64,000 nucleotides of DNA from Cymodocea nodosa (GCA_036874045.1 JAZBRI010000009.1:1674001-1738000), one strand, 5' to 3'; positions 35,370-46,984 are shown, numbered from the stretch's first letter. A program made the numbers and translations. Notes: generated by a model not told the origin, from the sequence alone.

Positions 35370-36458
35370 ATGGAATTGATGAAATTACCACTAGATGCAC
35401 TAAGGGAAGTACTAAGTAACCTGTCAACTAAAGATCTATGTAGATTGTGTTGTGTATCAAAGGAAATCAAAGACTGTGTTAGAGAAAAATATTTTCATGG
35501 ACTACAAGCTGCAAAAATGACTAAGATTAGAGATGGATTTTTATGGAAGTCATTTAATCGTAGTTCAATTTGTTATGAATATCTGAATATGGAAGAAACT
35601 ACTGGAATTCCACCTAATACATTAGAAGGAATAGATCATATTATGGGGATAGATGAAGGATTAATTATATATAGAACTAAACCAAGGTATGCAATTTTGT
35701 TACCTGACATTTTGATTAGCAATCCTATCACAAGAGAAGAATGGAATATAGGAAGACCTAATAGATATGAAGAACCAACTAAAAATAGTGGGTCAGCTTT
35801 AATATTTTCTGATAAAAATTCAACCATTCCTAAAAAATTATATTATTGGAGACCAATTGGAAATTGGGATGAAGATTTATGCTTAAGTGTGTATAATTTT
35901 CTGAATAGATCTTGGACTAAAAATACTATGATATATCTAGGACAGAAAGCATTAATTAACAACATGCATGTCATACTTGATGGATATATATATCTAGTCA
36001 TAGATATATCAGTTGCATTTAGATTTGATTTATATATAGTAAGCATAGACAATTATGATGATTTTATAGAAATATTACCTATACCTAGTGATATAGCTAA
36101 ATCACCATCTTCAGAATATGATCAAATTCAATTGGGAATGTGGTATAATGAATATGATGATTCTACTTTATGTCTGATAAGATGGTGGGATGAATTGAAG
36201 AAATTTCAAATATGGATTATGAAAGACCTAAATGAATGGAAGTGGGAAGAAGAATATATTGAAATAGATGTAGAAATAGAAACAACTACATTATCTTGGA
36301 ACAGAAGAGGATCCCTTTCTGCATTTCATTTTATTAATGGTAATACACTTATATTTAGTATTGATAACATACTACAAGTTTACAAGCTAAAAAGTAAAGT
36401 AAATTGCATTAAAATAGAATTAATAGTAAGAAGAATTATGTCTAAAAAGTTTGCATGA
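35370..36458 (+). CDS. F-box protein with C-terminal F-box-associated-like region
   Basis: It is a single-exon ORF of 362 aa. The open frame extends to a GTG at 35358, but the first ATG is at 35370 (MELMKLPLDAL). The F-box motif is at residues 4-42 (KLPLDALREVLSNLSTKDL, RLCCVSKEIKDCV). F-box proteins bind SKP1 and recruit targets to SCF ubiquitin ligases in the nucleus or cytosol. The remaining ~310 residues are rich in W, Y and I, with beta-like strings (LYYWRPIGNWDEDL, LSVYNFLNRSW, TLCLIRWWDELKKFQIWIM) typical of FBA-type substrate domains; the family level is inferred. There is no transmembrane segment. Its upstream flank is the reversed 3' region of gypsy-B, and its tail has a homologue at 63531-63800. 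It is intact among broken elements and is either a real gene or a very recent copy. Confidence 0.8.
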   Translation: MELMKLPLDALREVLSNLSTKDLCRLCCVSKEIKDCVREKYFHGLQAAKMTKIRDGFLWKSFNRSSICYEYLNMEETTGIPPNTLEGIDHIMGIDEGLIIYRTKPRYAILLPDILISNPITREEWNIGRPNRYEEPTKNSGSALIFSDKNSTIPKKLYYWRPIGNWDEDLCLSVYNFLNRSWTKNTMIYLGQKALINNMHVILDGYIYLVIDISVAFRFDLYIVSIDNYDDFIEILPIPSDIAKSPSSEYDQIQLGMWYNEYDDSTLCLIRWWDELKKFQIWIMKDLNEWKWEEEYIEIDVEIETTTLSWNRRGSLSAFHFINGNTLIFSIDNILQVYKLKSKVNCIKIELIVRRIMSKKFA

Positions 36459-36720
36459 ACTAACACATTTATTCCATTTGTTACTACTTTTCAGTCATGT
36501 TTTTAAACTATGATTCTATGCTTTTAATTTTGTGTGTATTCTACATTTTTTTAGAAAAAGAAAAAGAAAAGAAAAATTTTAGTTTTAGTTTTATTCTATA
36601 AAAAAAAAGAGAAAAACAAAATATCAATCTAATTTGTTGGTATCTGTTCTTCTGGGAAACCAATTGGCTTGCTTGTGAGCCACCAAAGGAATAGGAACCT
36701 AGGTTCCAAACAAGACACTA
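36459..36720 (+). other. 3' flank of the F-box gene, duplicated elsewhere
   Basis: It is non-coding. It includes ATTCCATTTGTTACTACTTT, A-rich runs near 36550-36612, and TTGGCTTGCTTGTGAGCCAC (about 36662). The same order occurs in reverse at 63531-63800, so the duplicated unit covers the F-box gene tail and runs on into module D. Confidence 0.65.
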
Positions 36721-37930
36721 ATTTAACAATTTAAGTTGTTATATATTTTACTTTTATTTGTGAATGAAAAAGTTTTTCAGAATAAAAAATTAGAAGATAT
36801 TGAAGGAGATACAAAAAGGACAAGGTATGTAATTGATTACTTATCTTGAATTTACATTTCAACTAAGTTCATTGAGTTAGATGCTAAGTCAACGAAACAA
36901 TATTCATGCTTGCTACAATTATTGTATTTATTGTAAAATCTTTTACATTTAGGACAATGCAAAATGTAGGTATGGGGGGGAGGTAATTAAAGTAACAACC
37001 ATGTAATTTTGTTAATTAGAGGAATTAGAATGGTATTGCAAAAGTTCTATATGTGGAAATTGAAAATTTTTTGAACAAGAATTTGATGTAACTATCTGAT
37101 AATTGAAACTGTAAAATTTTTAGGAACTACAACTACTTGAATGTTATATTTATAATCTTATATAAGGTGCTACAAATTTTATTATTCATACAAATCTAGA
37201 TATAGTATTTTATGTTTTTGTTGAATTTTATGAGTTTAATAGTTTCATGATTTTAAAAAAGAAAATGCTTAACTAAAACTTAGTAAATTATCTGAAATCC
37301 TAGAAGAGATGAAATGTTGATTTTTAGATTAAATGAAATAAATATGATCAAGGATACATTTAATTTGATTGATTAAACTTGTAGAATGATTTATGTGTAG
37401 AGCTTATTAAACTACAGAAAAAGTATGAGCTTATTGATATGGATTCATATTTTTAGTAAATAATAGAAGCAGAACTATATGAGATTTGTGTTTTATTGCA
37501 TCTGTATTAATGAAATACATATATATACTATGAGCATTGTTACTGTTGAAAAAAAAAAAAAACTTTGAGAGTTTATTGACTTGTTTGATCACGAGCCTTT
37601 TGTACTTGAGTAGATAGATATGTAAGAATTGTTGACCTGAAAAAGGACTCTTTAAATCTGGCAACCTAAGATCCTGATCAAATATAGGATTGTTGATTGA
37701 AAGCTCGATATATGGATACACTAGAAAGCTCTTGTATGATTCAAGCTTGTCAAATTAACTTTTAAAGTACAAATATGCATATACTGTTCTAAAAAGATAC
37801 AAGTGTTTTGTGAAATACAGATATCTTTTGAATTGAGTATATTTTTTGTTATCTAAAATTACTGAAGTATGAATCTAGAATAGACTTTTGAAGTTGTTTA
37901 TTTGAGATACAATTCTTTGTTCTACTTGTC
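36721..37930 (+). repeat. Module D, long copy (+)
   Basis: It starts near AAGTTGTTATATATTTTAC, contains ATGTAGGTATG plus a run of G (36965-36982), and carries the conserved frame on the minus strand (37431-37721, with LLKYKRLVIK). It ends at TTGTTCTACTTGTCTTAATTG, where copia-C gag begins. The F-box gene and the conserved frame point towards each other. Confidence 0.65.
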
Positions 37931-38575
37931 TTAATTGTTGCTAAGCTAGAAAAGGAAAATATTGCATTAAAAACTGAAAATTCTGCATTAATGAAGAATA
38001 AATTTGTTGCTGATAGTTCTGATATGCATGATAAAATTTCTAAACTTGAAAAATATAACTCAAAACTTATTAAAGAACTGAAGGATAAATTTTTAGAAAA
38101 TAAAAAGCTACAAGATGAAACTGAAAAATTGAATGAAAAACTTAAAAATCAATGTGTAGAAAAATCTAGTTCTAATTCTGATATAGAAAAATTAGAACAA
38201 GAAATTGGTAGACTGAAATTTAAACTAGGAGCTTTTACCAAAGGAGATAAGAAACTGACCAATATTATTAATAGTTATAAAGTCTTTGGTAATAGAACTG
38301 GTATAGGTTTTAACTATGAACCACCAAAAACATATGCTTCTGTTAACTTTTCAAATAGCTATAAAATGATTATGGAAATGGATATTTGAAAACAATTAAT
38401 AAAGAGAAAGTTATCTATGTGTTAAAAAGAAATTCTGTTAATCGAAATAACACATGGATCTCAAAACAAAATAGATTTCAAATATTCTCCACTGACAAAA
38501 ATGGACCCAAGAAAATATGGGTACCAAGGGATGTAATTGTGACTGTTCTTGTAGGTTAAAACTAAAAGATCACGA
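37931..38575 (+). pseudogene. Gag coiled-coil and C-terminal part of copia-C
   Basis: It is Lys/Glu-rich with a heptad-like pattern (SKLEKYNSKLIKELKDK, LQDETEKLNEKL; 37990-38240), then GNRTGIGFNYEPP and an ending with KIWVPRD, the gag-pol linker seen in many plant copia elements. The N-terminal gag is missing because module D replaces it. Confidence 0.7.
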
Positions 38576-41500
38576 TGGGTGATGGACAGTGCTACTTCAA
38601 AGCATATGACTGGAGATAAATCTGTCCTAAAAGACCTGAAGAAGATTGATGGAGGAAATGTTAGATTTGGCAATGATTAGAAAGGTAAGATTATTGGTAT
38701 TGGATCTGTCTATGTAAATGATAAAATGGTTATAGATAATCTCTTACTAGTTGAAAATTTAGAGCATAATTTAATTAGTATTACTCAGTTAGAAGACAAA
38801 GGTTATATGGTTTTGTTTAAATCTAAGAAATGCCTTGTTATTGATGAAAATTCTAATGAAATCAAATTTACTGCTCATAGAAGAAATGATGTCTGTTTTC
38901 TAAATTTACCTGATGATGTTTCTTCTGCTGATTCCTATTTAATTGCTAATAATTTGGACAATGCATGGTTATGGCATTGTAGACTAGGTCATATTCATAT
39001 GAAGCAACTAGATAAGTTAGCTAAGAAGAACCTAGTAGATGGTTTACCCAATTTGAAATTTAGAAAGGATAAAATCTATGATGCATGTGAATTAGGAAAA
39101 CAAAAGAAGAGTTCTTTTAAATTGGGTAAGCAAATTATATCTAGAAGAATTTTGGAATTAATTCACATGGATTTATTTGGCCCTACTAGAACAGAAAGTT
39201 TAGGTGGTAAGAGATATGTATTTGTTCTAGTTGATGATTTTTCAAGATATTCTTGGGTAATATTTCTAAGACATAAGAGTGAAGTATTTGAGGAGTCTAA
39301 GATCATTATGAATCTTGTTCAAAATGAAAAGCAATTGAAAGTTCAAAAAATTAAGAGTGATTATGGATGGGAATTTGAAAATGAAAATATGGAAAAACTT
39401 TGCCAAGATCTAGGAATAGAACATAGATTTGCCTTTCCTAGAGCCCCTTCTCAGAATGGAGTTGTAGAGAAAAAGAATAGATCTCTTCAAGAAATGGCTA
39501 GAACTATGCTGAATGAAAACAAGGTTGCTTATTATTTTTGGGCTGAGGCAGTTAGTATTGCATGTTATATTTTAAATAGAGTAACCTTAAGAAGAGATTT
39601 GAATAAGAATCCCTTTGAACTATGGATGGGTAGAATTCCTAAAGTTCATTATTTTAAAGCTTTTGGATCTAAATGTTTTATTCTGAATACAAAGGAGAAT
39701 AAAGATAAATTTGAAGCAAAATCTGATGAAGGTATATTTTTGGGATATTCGTCAAGAAGTAAAGCATATAGAATTTATAACAAAATTTCCTTGGCTGTTG
39801 AAGAATCTATGCATGTAAATTTTGATGAAGAGCCAAGTAATATTTCAAAAGAAATTATTGATACTTTTGATTATGAATGTGATGAATTAAATATTGGAGA
39901 ATCTAGTACCATGGGTCAAGAAAAAAATGATAACCCTTTGACTTATAAATTCTTGCCTCAACACCCTAAGGAGTTTATTATTTGTGATATTTCTAAAGGT
40001 GTGCAAACAAGATCTAGGATTAATGTATTCGGGTGCTATGCTTTTCTATCTAAAATAGAACCTAAAAACATTGATGAGGCATTAAATGATGAATTTTGGA
40101 TTAGCGCCATGTAGGAAGAACTTAATCAATTTAGAAGAAATGAAGTTTGGGACTTAGTTCCTAAACCTCTAGATCATTCAATTATTGGTACAAAATGGAT
40201 ATTTAAGAATAAATCTGATGAATCAGGGCATGTAATTAGAAATTAGGCTAGACTAGTAGCCCAAGGGTATAACCAACAGGAGGGAATAGATTTTGAAGAA
40301 ACTTTTGCTCTTGTAGCTAGATTAGAATCAATTAGAATTTTTCTAGCTTTTGCTACTCATATGAATTTTAAATTATATCAAATGGATGTTAAAAGTGCAT
40401 TTTTAAATGGTTTCATTAAAGAAAAAGTATATGTTAGGCAACCACCTGGTTTTGCTGATGCTGATTTTCCTAAGCATGTTTTCAAACTGAAGAAGGCCTT
40501 GTATGGTTTGAAATAAGCTTTGAGAGCTTGGTATGATAGGCTGAAATCCTTTCTGTTAGATAATGGTTTTTCTATTGGTAAGGTTAACGATACCTTATTC
40601 TTTAAGAAAAATCATCTAGGTTTGTTAGTTGTTCAAATTTATGTAGATGATATCATTTTTGGAGCAACTAATGAAGATTTAAGTAATAAGTTTGCAGATC
40701 AGATGAAGAATCAGTTTGAGATGAGTCTAATGGGTGAGTTGACATTCTTTTTGGGATTGCAGATTAAACAAGTTGAAAAAGGAATTTTTATATATCAAGA
40801 AAAATATACAAAACAACTTTTAGAAAAATTTGGAATGAGTAACTGCAAGTCCTCAGGCACTCCTATGAGTTCATCAATTAAATTGGATAAAGATGAATCT
40901 GGACTAGCTGTTGATATTACAAAATATAGAGGAATGATAGGTTCTCTTCTTTATTTAATAGCTTCTAAACCTGATATCATGTTCAATGTTTGTGCTTGTG
41001 CTTGTTTTCAAGCTCAACCAAAAGAATCTCACCTATCTGCAGTTAAAAGGATAATGAAATACTTGCAAGGAACTTCAAATTTTGGTTTAATGTATTTCAA
41101 AGATAGTAGTTTGGATTTAATTGGATACAGTGATGCTTATTATGTTGGATGCAAATCTGATAGAAAGAGTACTAGTGGAACTTGCCAACTATTTGGTAGT
41201 TCATTAATTTCATGGTTCAGTAAGAAGTAGAATTGTGTTGCTTTATCAACTACTGAAGCTGAATATGTTGTTGCTGTCGTATGCTGTGCACAAATTCTTT
41301 GAATGAAACAAACTATGAAAGATTATGAAATTATATATGGAAAAACTCCTATTAATTGTGATAGTAATAGTGCAATAAGTTTGTCAAAAAATCTTGTGTT
41401 GCACTCTCGGGCAAAACATATTGAGATAAGACACCACTTTTTAAGAGATAATGTTATGAAGAACATTGAGCTGAATTTTGTTTCTACTCATGAGTAGTTG

Positions 41501-41586
41501 GCAGATATTTTCACAAAGCCTCTTGATGAAAAACAGTTCATTAAATTGAGAAGAGATTTAGGAATATGCTGCCTAAATGATTTTTA
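38576..41586 (+). pseudogene. Pol of copia-C (protease, integrase, RT, RNase H)
   Basis: Retropepsin is near 38580-38760 (DSATSKHMTGDKS, LLLVENLEHNLISI). GAG-pre-integrase is near 38960-39120 (WLWHCRLGHIHMKQL, CELGKQKKSSF). The integrase core is at 39160-39600 (IHMDLFGPTRTESLGGKRY, FPRAPSQNGVVEKKNRSLQ). RT is at 40100-40900 ([27 protein letters not shown] near 40640) and RNase H at 41100-41500 (SDRKSTSGTCQLFGSS, STTEAEYVVAV). It has several breaks. Confidence 0.88.
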
Positions 41587-42715
41587 ACATTACCTACTAT
41601 CTTTTATCTTCTACTTTTTCAATATTTACTTCACCATCTTATTTTCTATTATTGGTTCATATTGAGTTATTTTGATGATCGTTTAGATATTCTTGAGAAT
41701 ATTTATTGAATTCTTGCTCTTGTTTAATTATTTTATTCTTTCAAAATCTTTTTCAAAATTTTATTTAATATATATATATATTATAAAAATCACAACATTT
41801 GTTTCATGGGATTTTCTACTGAGTTTTTAAGTTACAATGATTTCATACATTTATATTAAAATCAACTCAAATTAATTCACAAAAATTACTGAAGGCTTCA
41901 GCTCCACAAATAGAATAATGTCCACATGACACTTAGAATGGGGATCTAAATCCAAAAAATAGCTAAGTTACTTTAATTAATTCAGTGATTGTATTCCTAT
42001 TTGCTAGACTGAATGTTTCATGATTAGAAAATTTAGAGGTATTTAATATGTGAGGGTGAAAAATAAGGAAAAGTGGTTGGAAGCAATAAGACTCAAGATA
42101 TTTAACTTGACCTTATCCAAATGTTTTTAACTTTCTACACTTTCCCATTTTCAGTACTGTCAAAGTGATTGCCATTATCAAAAAAAAAAAAAAACTCCGA
42201 TTATGGCTATGCAATATTGATAGTTTCATAATTCTCAAAGATCTTCTTTTCTTTTTAGTTAATTACATAACATACATTGTTTAGGGAAAATATACCTTGG
42301 GGTTGCTTCATGGAAATTTCAAACTGGCTAGAGAGAACATATTAAATGTGTTTGAATTTTTCTATTCTAAAAACATTAAGTTATAGCATTATAGTTTATA
42401 AAAACTAAATTCTTTAAGGTTAATAAGGTGAACCATAGGATCAAGTCTTTATGCTAAGTGAAATGTGTCATTTATCTTAATGTGGAGCCTTGGATTCTTT
42501 AGTAATTCACAAAAAAAAAAATTTATATAAACAATCAAAATAAATAAACCAAATAAATAAAACAAATAATAAAAAAACCTTCTTGTTGATTTGTTTTATG
42601 CTATTAAATAGGGGGAGTTCTAATTGTTTTTCTTGCTATTGTTGATTTTCTCCATTTTAAACTATATTCCTTTATTTGGTTGGCATATCTTTAGGGGGAG
42701 TTATTTTTCTTACCT
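41587..42715 (+). other. Spacer between copia-C pol and its extra ORF
   Basis: I see no gene. It holds an AT dinucleotide run (41770-41784), several A-runs (42180-42195, 42511-42522), and two polypurine tracts (TAGGGGGAG at 42609-42616 and TTTAGGGGGAG at 42690-42700) just before the motif array. Unlike copia-A there is no module D here. Confidence 0.6.
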
Positions 42716-43014
42716 AGATAAGTGCTAGAAGTCTTCGGAGAGTTAGTATATTATTTTAGTAGGTTTTCGGACAATTCAGTTTATAACTATTCGAAAATTC
42801 CTAAGTTTTGGCAAGTTCCTCTTTTTCAGACAGTTATCCTGTAACTATCCAAAAATTCTTTTCTTTTCGGTAAGTTAGGCCTTTAACTCACCAATTTCTG
42901 GAACTTTCCAATATTTATGTGCTTTTAGAGGGTTATCTTCTTTCTCTGTCTCGACCTTCCGATTTTCAAACCCTTCGTCTGCTCCATTTCTCGCGCCCTC
43001 TCCAATCTTCCTAA
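42716..43014 (+). promoter_or_regulatory. Promoter-like region of the copia-C extra ORF
   Basis: Repeated TTCGGA/GTTA motifs (TTTTCGGACAATTCAGTTTA, AACTATTCGAAAA, CAGACAGTTATC, AACTATCCAAAAA, TTCGGTAAGTTAG) fill 42730-42905. A TATA-like AATATTTATG follows (42909-42918), then a pyrimidine-rich leader, then ATG at 43015, about 100 bp after the box. The motif type equals that of the copia-C LTR (47120-47830). Confidence 0.55.
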
Positions 43015-46000
43015 ATGGCTAAGTCTAGACATTTTTCTGGCCTTTCTCTGCAAGAGCAAGAATAGAGGATTCTTGCACTAGAACAAGAACTCCAATCAGG
43101 TATGATAGATCTATCTCCTAGAAAAGTTCAACAAATTGTTTTTGTCGAAGAAGAAGTTGTCAATATTGAGTCAGTTTATGGAACTTTAGAAATAGTTACA
43201 CATTTACTTTGTTTGGAAAAACAACTTTCTCTTCTTCGCAAATTTTGTCCAATCAGTACTCTGGTTCAGCATCAAACACATCTGAAATCCAAATAGAGAA
43301 CTTTCAAGAGAAAATCCACCAAACCATATCATGGTCATAAGAAGCAGAAGACTTTGTCTTAGAAGAGCACTACCTCATCTTCTGTTCCTCCTAGGGTTTC
43401 TAAGGGGTCTTCCTCTGATGATGAAGACATTTTTATTGCAAAAATCAATTCCTTAGAACCTCTATTTAAAGCAGCTTTTAAGGCTTATGTAAGTCAATTT
43501 TTGAGCTCTTCTGTGGATATTAGGGCCTCTAAGAGATGCGTCCTGCATATGACCTTACACTTACAAGATACACTAGTAAGGAGGAGAAATCAAGCTTTAC
43601 TGCATAAACCCAGTGAGCAACTAGGAATAAAAATTCAAGAACCTTCTGAATTTGCTTGTTATCATACTGCTTCTGATATGGAAGATAAGCAAAAATTTAC
43701 TACTACACCAGAATTCTTTCTGCCTACGAAAGGAGTTGATTTCAGGTATGTTGTTGGAAGAACTTATCCTCCAATTCCTGAGATTTGCATTGGAACTTTA
43801 CACCAAATTTCTCCTGGTCCTCCTCGCTTGATTTTTGCATCTCCTCTAGTTTTGCCTACAGTTTCCACATCACCCCTTCCAACCACTCAATTCACATACT
43901 CTAGGAGAAGAAAGAAAACTCTCTCCTCTCATTCGAGTTTTGTCAAACCTCCTTTTGTAAATAGAGAGGACTTCACACCTCCTCCTCCTTCATCTAATGT
44001 AGTATCTCATCTAATTCCTTCTCCTCACACTCATCTAGTGATACAAGGATTGTATGCAGATTTTGGGCTCTGTTTCTGTTCCTCCATCTCCTCCACCTTC
44101 TGAAACCCCTCTAGCAGATGAAGATCTAGATGTTCCAGTCACTTATTCTTTAGATATCCCTACGAATGTATATTATTTCAGATCTACTATAGCTAGGAAT
44201 CTATTTTACAATAAATATCAAGGAATGAAGATCATCTACAGTAGACTTGTAAATTTTCAAGGAATGGATACAATTCATAGTCTACTCAATCATCAAGGGC
44301 TTTTAGGTCTTATTTCTCCATCATCCGATTTATCTATTTTTGAAGACCTAATTCCCCTTTTCTACTCAAATCTTGATATTTTTCCACATTTTGTTGAGTA
44401 TTTTGTTTTGATGATGTGTGCTGAATGAAAATAATCATATTTGCTCAATTACTATTGCTTGTGAAAAGAAATGAAAATCATGAATTAATATAGAAAAAGC
44501 TTATTGACATAAATACTTGTCTGTATTGGATATGAAATTATACTAAGTTAATAACTAGTCGTTTCATTACATTAATTTCTCATTTAATTAAACGTTAAGT
44601 TAACGTGAGTTTTTATTGAAAAGCATGATATGTTTTAAAGTTATATCTTCTGTATCATGAACAGTGCACGTTAAGACAACTCGTTAAGTTAGAGTGTTAT
44701 TTGTATAGAGGTTACGTGAGAACTCGTTAAGTTAGAGGCTTAAAGGTTAAAATAGGTCACGTGAGAACTCGTTAAGTTAGTGAGTAAAAGAAGAGACAAA
44801 CTCGTTAAGTTAGTGTTATACACGTGGTGAAATTATAAGTTACAAATGTTATATTGTATCACGTGAGGTGCACATGTTTAACTCGTTAAGTTAGCATAAC
44901 TAAACGCGTTGAGTTGCTATATTGAATACTAAGGCAATGCGTTAGGTTAGCGTTATAAACTTAAGTTGTTATTTTTGCACGTGGTAAAATTCTTTTTATA
45001 AAAACATTTGTTTATTACTGAATTGGTGAGTTAAAGTTTTTCGGAGACTTACAGTCGTAACTATTTGAAAGGTAACTTAAGTCATGGTTTCAGGTCACAA
45101 CACGTGTCTCACTAGTTTTATGGTAAAAAGAGTTTTTCGGAGACTTACAACCGTAACTATCCGAAACTTAAACTGTTTTCGGTGAGTTAGCATTTAACCT
45201 TTTGAAAGAACTTATTACACTGATGATAAATTTTGGACGAGAAAGTTTATTTTGTAGGAAATTTTTCAGAGATCCAAGACTGATGATTAAAGAAAATTCG
45301 AAATGTAAATGTGGGTCAAAACGTGTGTGTTTCGATGAAGGTAAAAGAAAAGACGTGGAGAAGTGGAAAATTGGTAGTGATTAAACGTGGAGGAAATGCA
45401 TGAAATGAAGATACAGTATAAAAGGCATAGAGTTCTCGTTGATCAAACCATCCTTGCACACAAAACAAAAAATCTTTTCAAGGATCAAACTATCCCTACA
45501 CACCAAAAGAAAAATCTTTTCAGGGATCAAAAAGACCTCTTCGGGGAAAAACTCTCAGGTGGAAGAAAATTCAATGAAGCATAAAAAGGTAAGATTTTCA
45601 TCACTGAAGATTTGAAGTATCAGAAGAAAGCAAATTCAGTGAAGCATAAAAAGACAAGATATTCGTCACTGAAGAATTGCTGAAGAAGAAAGAAGAAGAA
45701 GAAGAAGAAGAAGAAAAAAGATCTCAAACAGGGAGAAATGTTTTAAATTCCGTAAATTAGTTTTCTCTGCTTGTAGTTATTAAATTGTTTAGATGATACA
45801 TGGTATCGAGATATAATTGCATCTACAATTTCTAAGGAGAATTGAATTGTATATTGTAATTGAAACCTTGAATAAAAATTATTTTATGAAAACAGTGTCT
45901 TGACTTGTTTTTGAGTTTTAAAGTTTCAATTATATTCGAAAATATTGAAAAACACAATTCACCCCCCTCTTGTGTAGCCATACGATCCTACACATTTTTT

Positions 46001-46791
46001 TCTCCTACACCTACAACATCAAACAATAAGGATTGATGGAGAATTTTTGGAGACCCTTTTTGGAATACCATCTACTGGTATAAATATTGCTCTTTCTCCA
46101 TCAGAACTAGGGTGGCAAGAATCTAAAATGAATAAATTGATTGGCAAAACTCCTGATAAACATTTTAAGCTAGTTAAGACTGCAGATCTTTATGGTTTGG
46201 CCCAGATGATTGCCACCATACTGTCTTCCTCTATATTTCAGAAAATAGGTCATGTAGATGAATTGGAAAGGAAAGTCTACCAAGCACTTATGCTGTGATG
46301 GCTGGTATAAAGGTTAACTAGGTAAAAGTAATTATTGCTCAGATTACTCATCTACAAAGTTTTCTATTTTATGGAGATTTCATTTATCATATGATGGCTA
46401 GATATATTGATTTATTGGGCAAACCTCTGAAATCCATTAAAAGAAAAGTACTACAGCTTAAGGATCTTCAAAGAATGTCCTCCTTTGATCTGGTTGAGTT
46501 GCCCCCTCCTTTTCAACCTTCTCCAACTCAGAATTCAGCATCTTATCTACAGTAGCTTCAACTCCTGCCGCACCTCTTTCTACAGAAACTCCACCTCCTG
46601 CAGCACCTACTCCAGCTCCAACAGCTCCATCTACAACAGTTGACAATTCTGTTACCCACTTAAAACAGAATGAGCTTCTACTTCAACATAATCAAATGCT
46701 TTTGGATCAAGTAGCTCATTTAGAACAACTTCTAAGGGAGAGGGATAATTTAATTCAAGATTTGTTACAGAAAAAGTCAACTGAACCTTAG
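43015..46791 (+). pseudogene. Extra ORF of copia-C, split by a solo LTR-A
   Basis: The first part (43015-44391) starts ATGGCTAAGTCTAGAC and has a Pro/Ser/Arg-rich stretch (SRRRKKTLSSHSS, PPPPSSNV) before the start of the globular domain (NLFYNKYQGMKIIYSRLVNF). The second part (45998-46791) has LGWQESKMNKLIGKTP, ADLYGLAQMIATIL, then a Pro/Ala/Thr-rich segment and a Leu-rich coiled coil near the end (46680-46785). The domain order resembles the copia-A extra ORF. It has several breaks besides the insertion. Function is unknown; for SIRE-like elements an env-like role has been proposed, but I see no signal peptide or clear membrane segment. Confidence 0.65.
44392..45992 (+). repeat. Solo LTR-A with 5-bp target duplication
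   Basis: It starts TGTTGAGTATTTTG and ends ATACGATCCTACA. CATTT flanks it on both sides (44387-44391 and 45993-45997), a clean insertion signature with no internal region, so it is an unequal-recombination product. The TATA box is AGTATAAAAGGCA (45416-45428). The U3 dyad and G-box array is at 44580-44900, and a TTCGGATAGTTA-type block with an ACACGTGTC box at 45030-45190. A GAA microsatellite lies near 45685-45718. It lies within the copia-C extra ORF. Confidence 0.93.
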
Positions 46792-46970
46792 TCTTTTTGT
46801 TTTCTTTTGATGTAATTTTCTTTGTTGTTTCACTCTATCTCCATATTGTTTCTTACTCTTCATCAATGAATTTACATTTTATTTATCTCCGAGTATCTTT
46901 CAATAAATTTCTCCACTTTTTAATTCTAACAAAGGGGAAGAATATATCTGTTTACAGTTTTGTCATCATC

Positions 46971-46984
46971 AAAAAGAGGGAGAT
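46971..46984 (+). other. 3' polypurine tract of copia-C
   Basis: AAAAAGAGGGAGAT, preceded by TGTCATCATC, ends directly before the LTR start TGTTAGTTC. This is the usual SIRE-type arrangement. Confidence 0.8.

Noticed and set aside
43501-44428. Possible host gene with Pro-rich N-terminus
   Set aside because: It lies between copia-C pol and the 3' LTR-C and matches the copia extra ORF domain order, so it belongs to the element.
44580-44900. Regularly recurring AACTCGTTAAGTT words resembling a CRISPR array
   Set aside because: Words are short, spacing is irregular, both orientations occur, and the setting is a plant LTR.
45202-45584. Two short Lys-rich plus-strand frames
   Set aside because: They lie in LTR-A around its TATA box and R region and are not kept in other LTR-A copies.
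46458-46646. Ala/Gly/Val-rich minus-strand frame
   Set aside because: It is the antisense of the Pro/Ala/Thr-rich segment of the copia-C extra ORF, and its composition follows from that.
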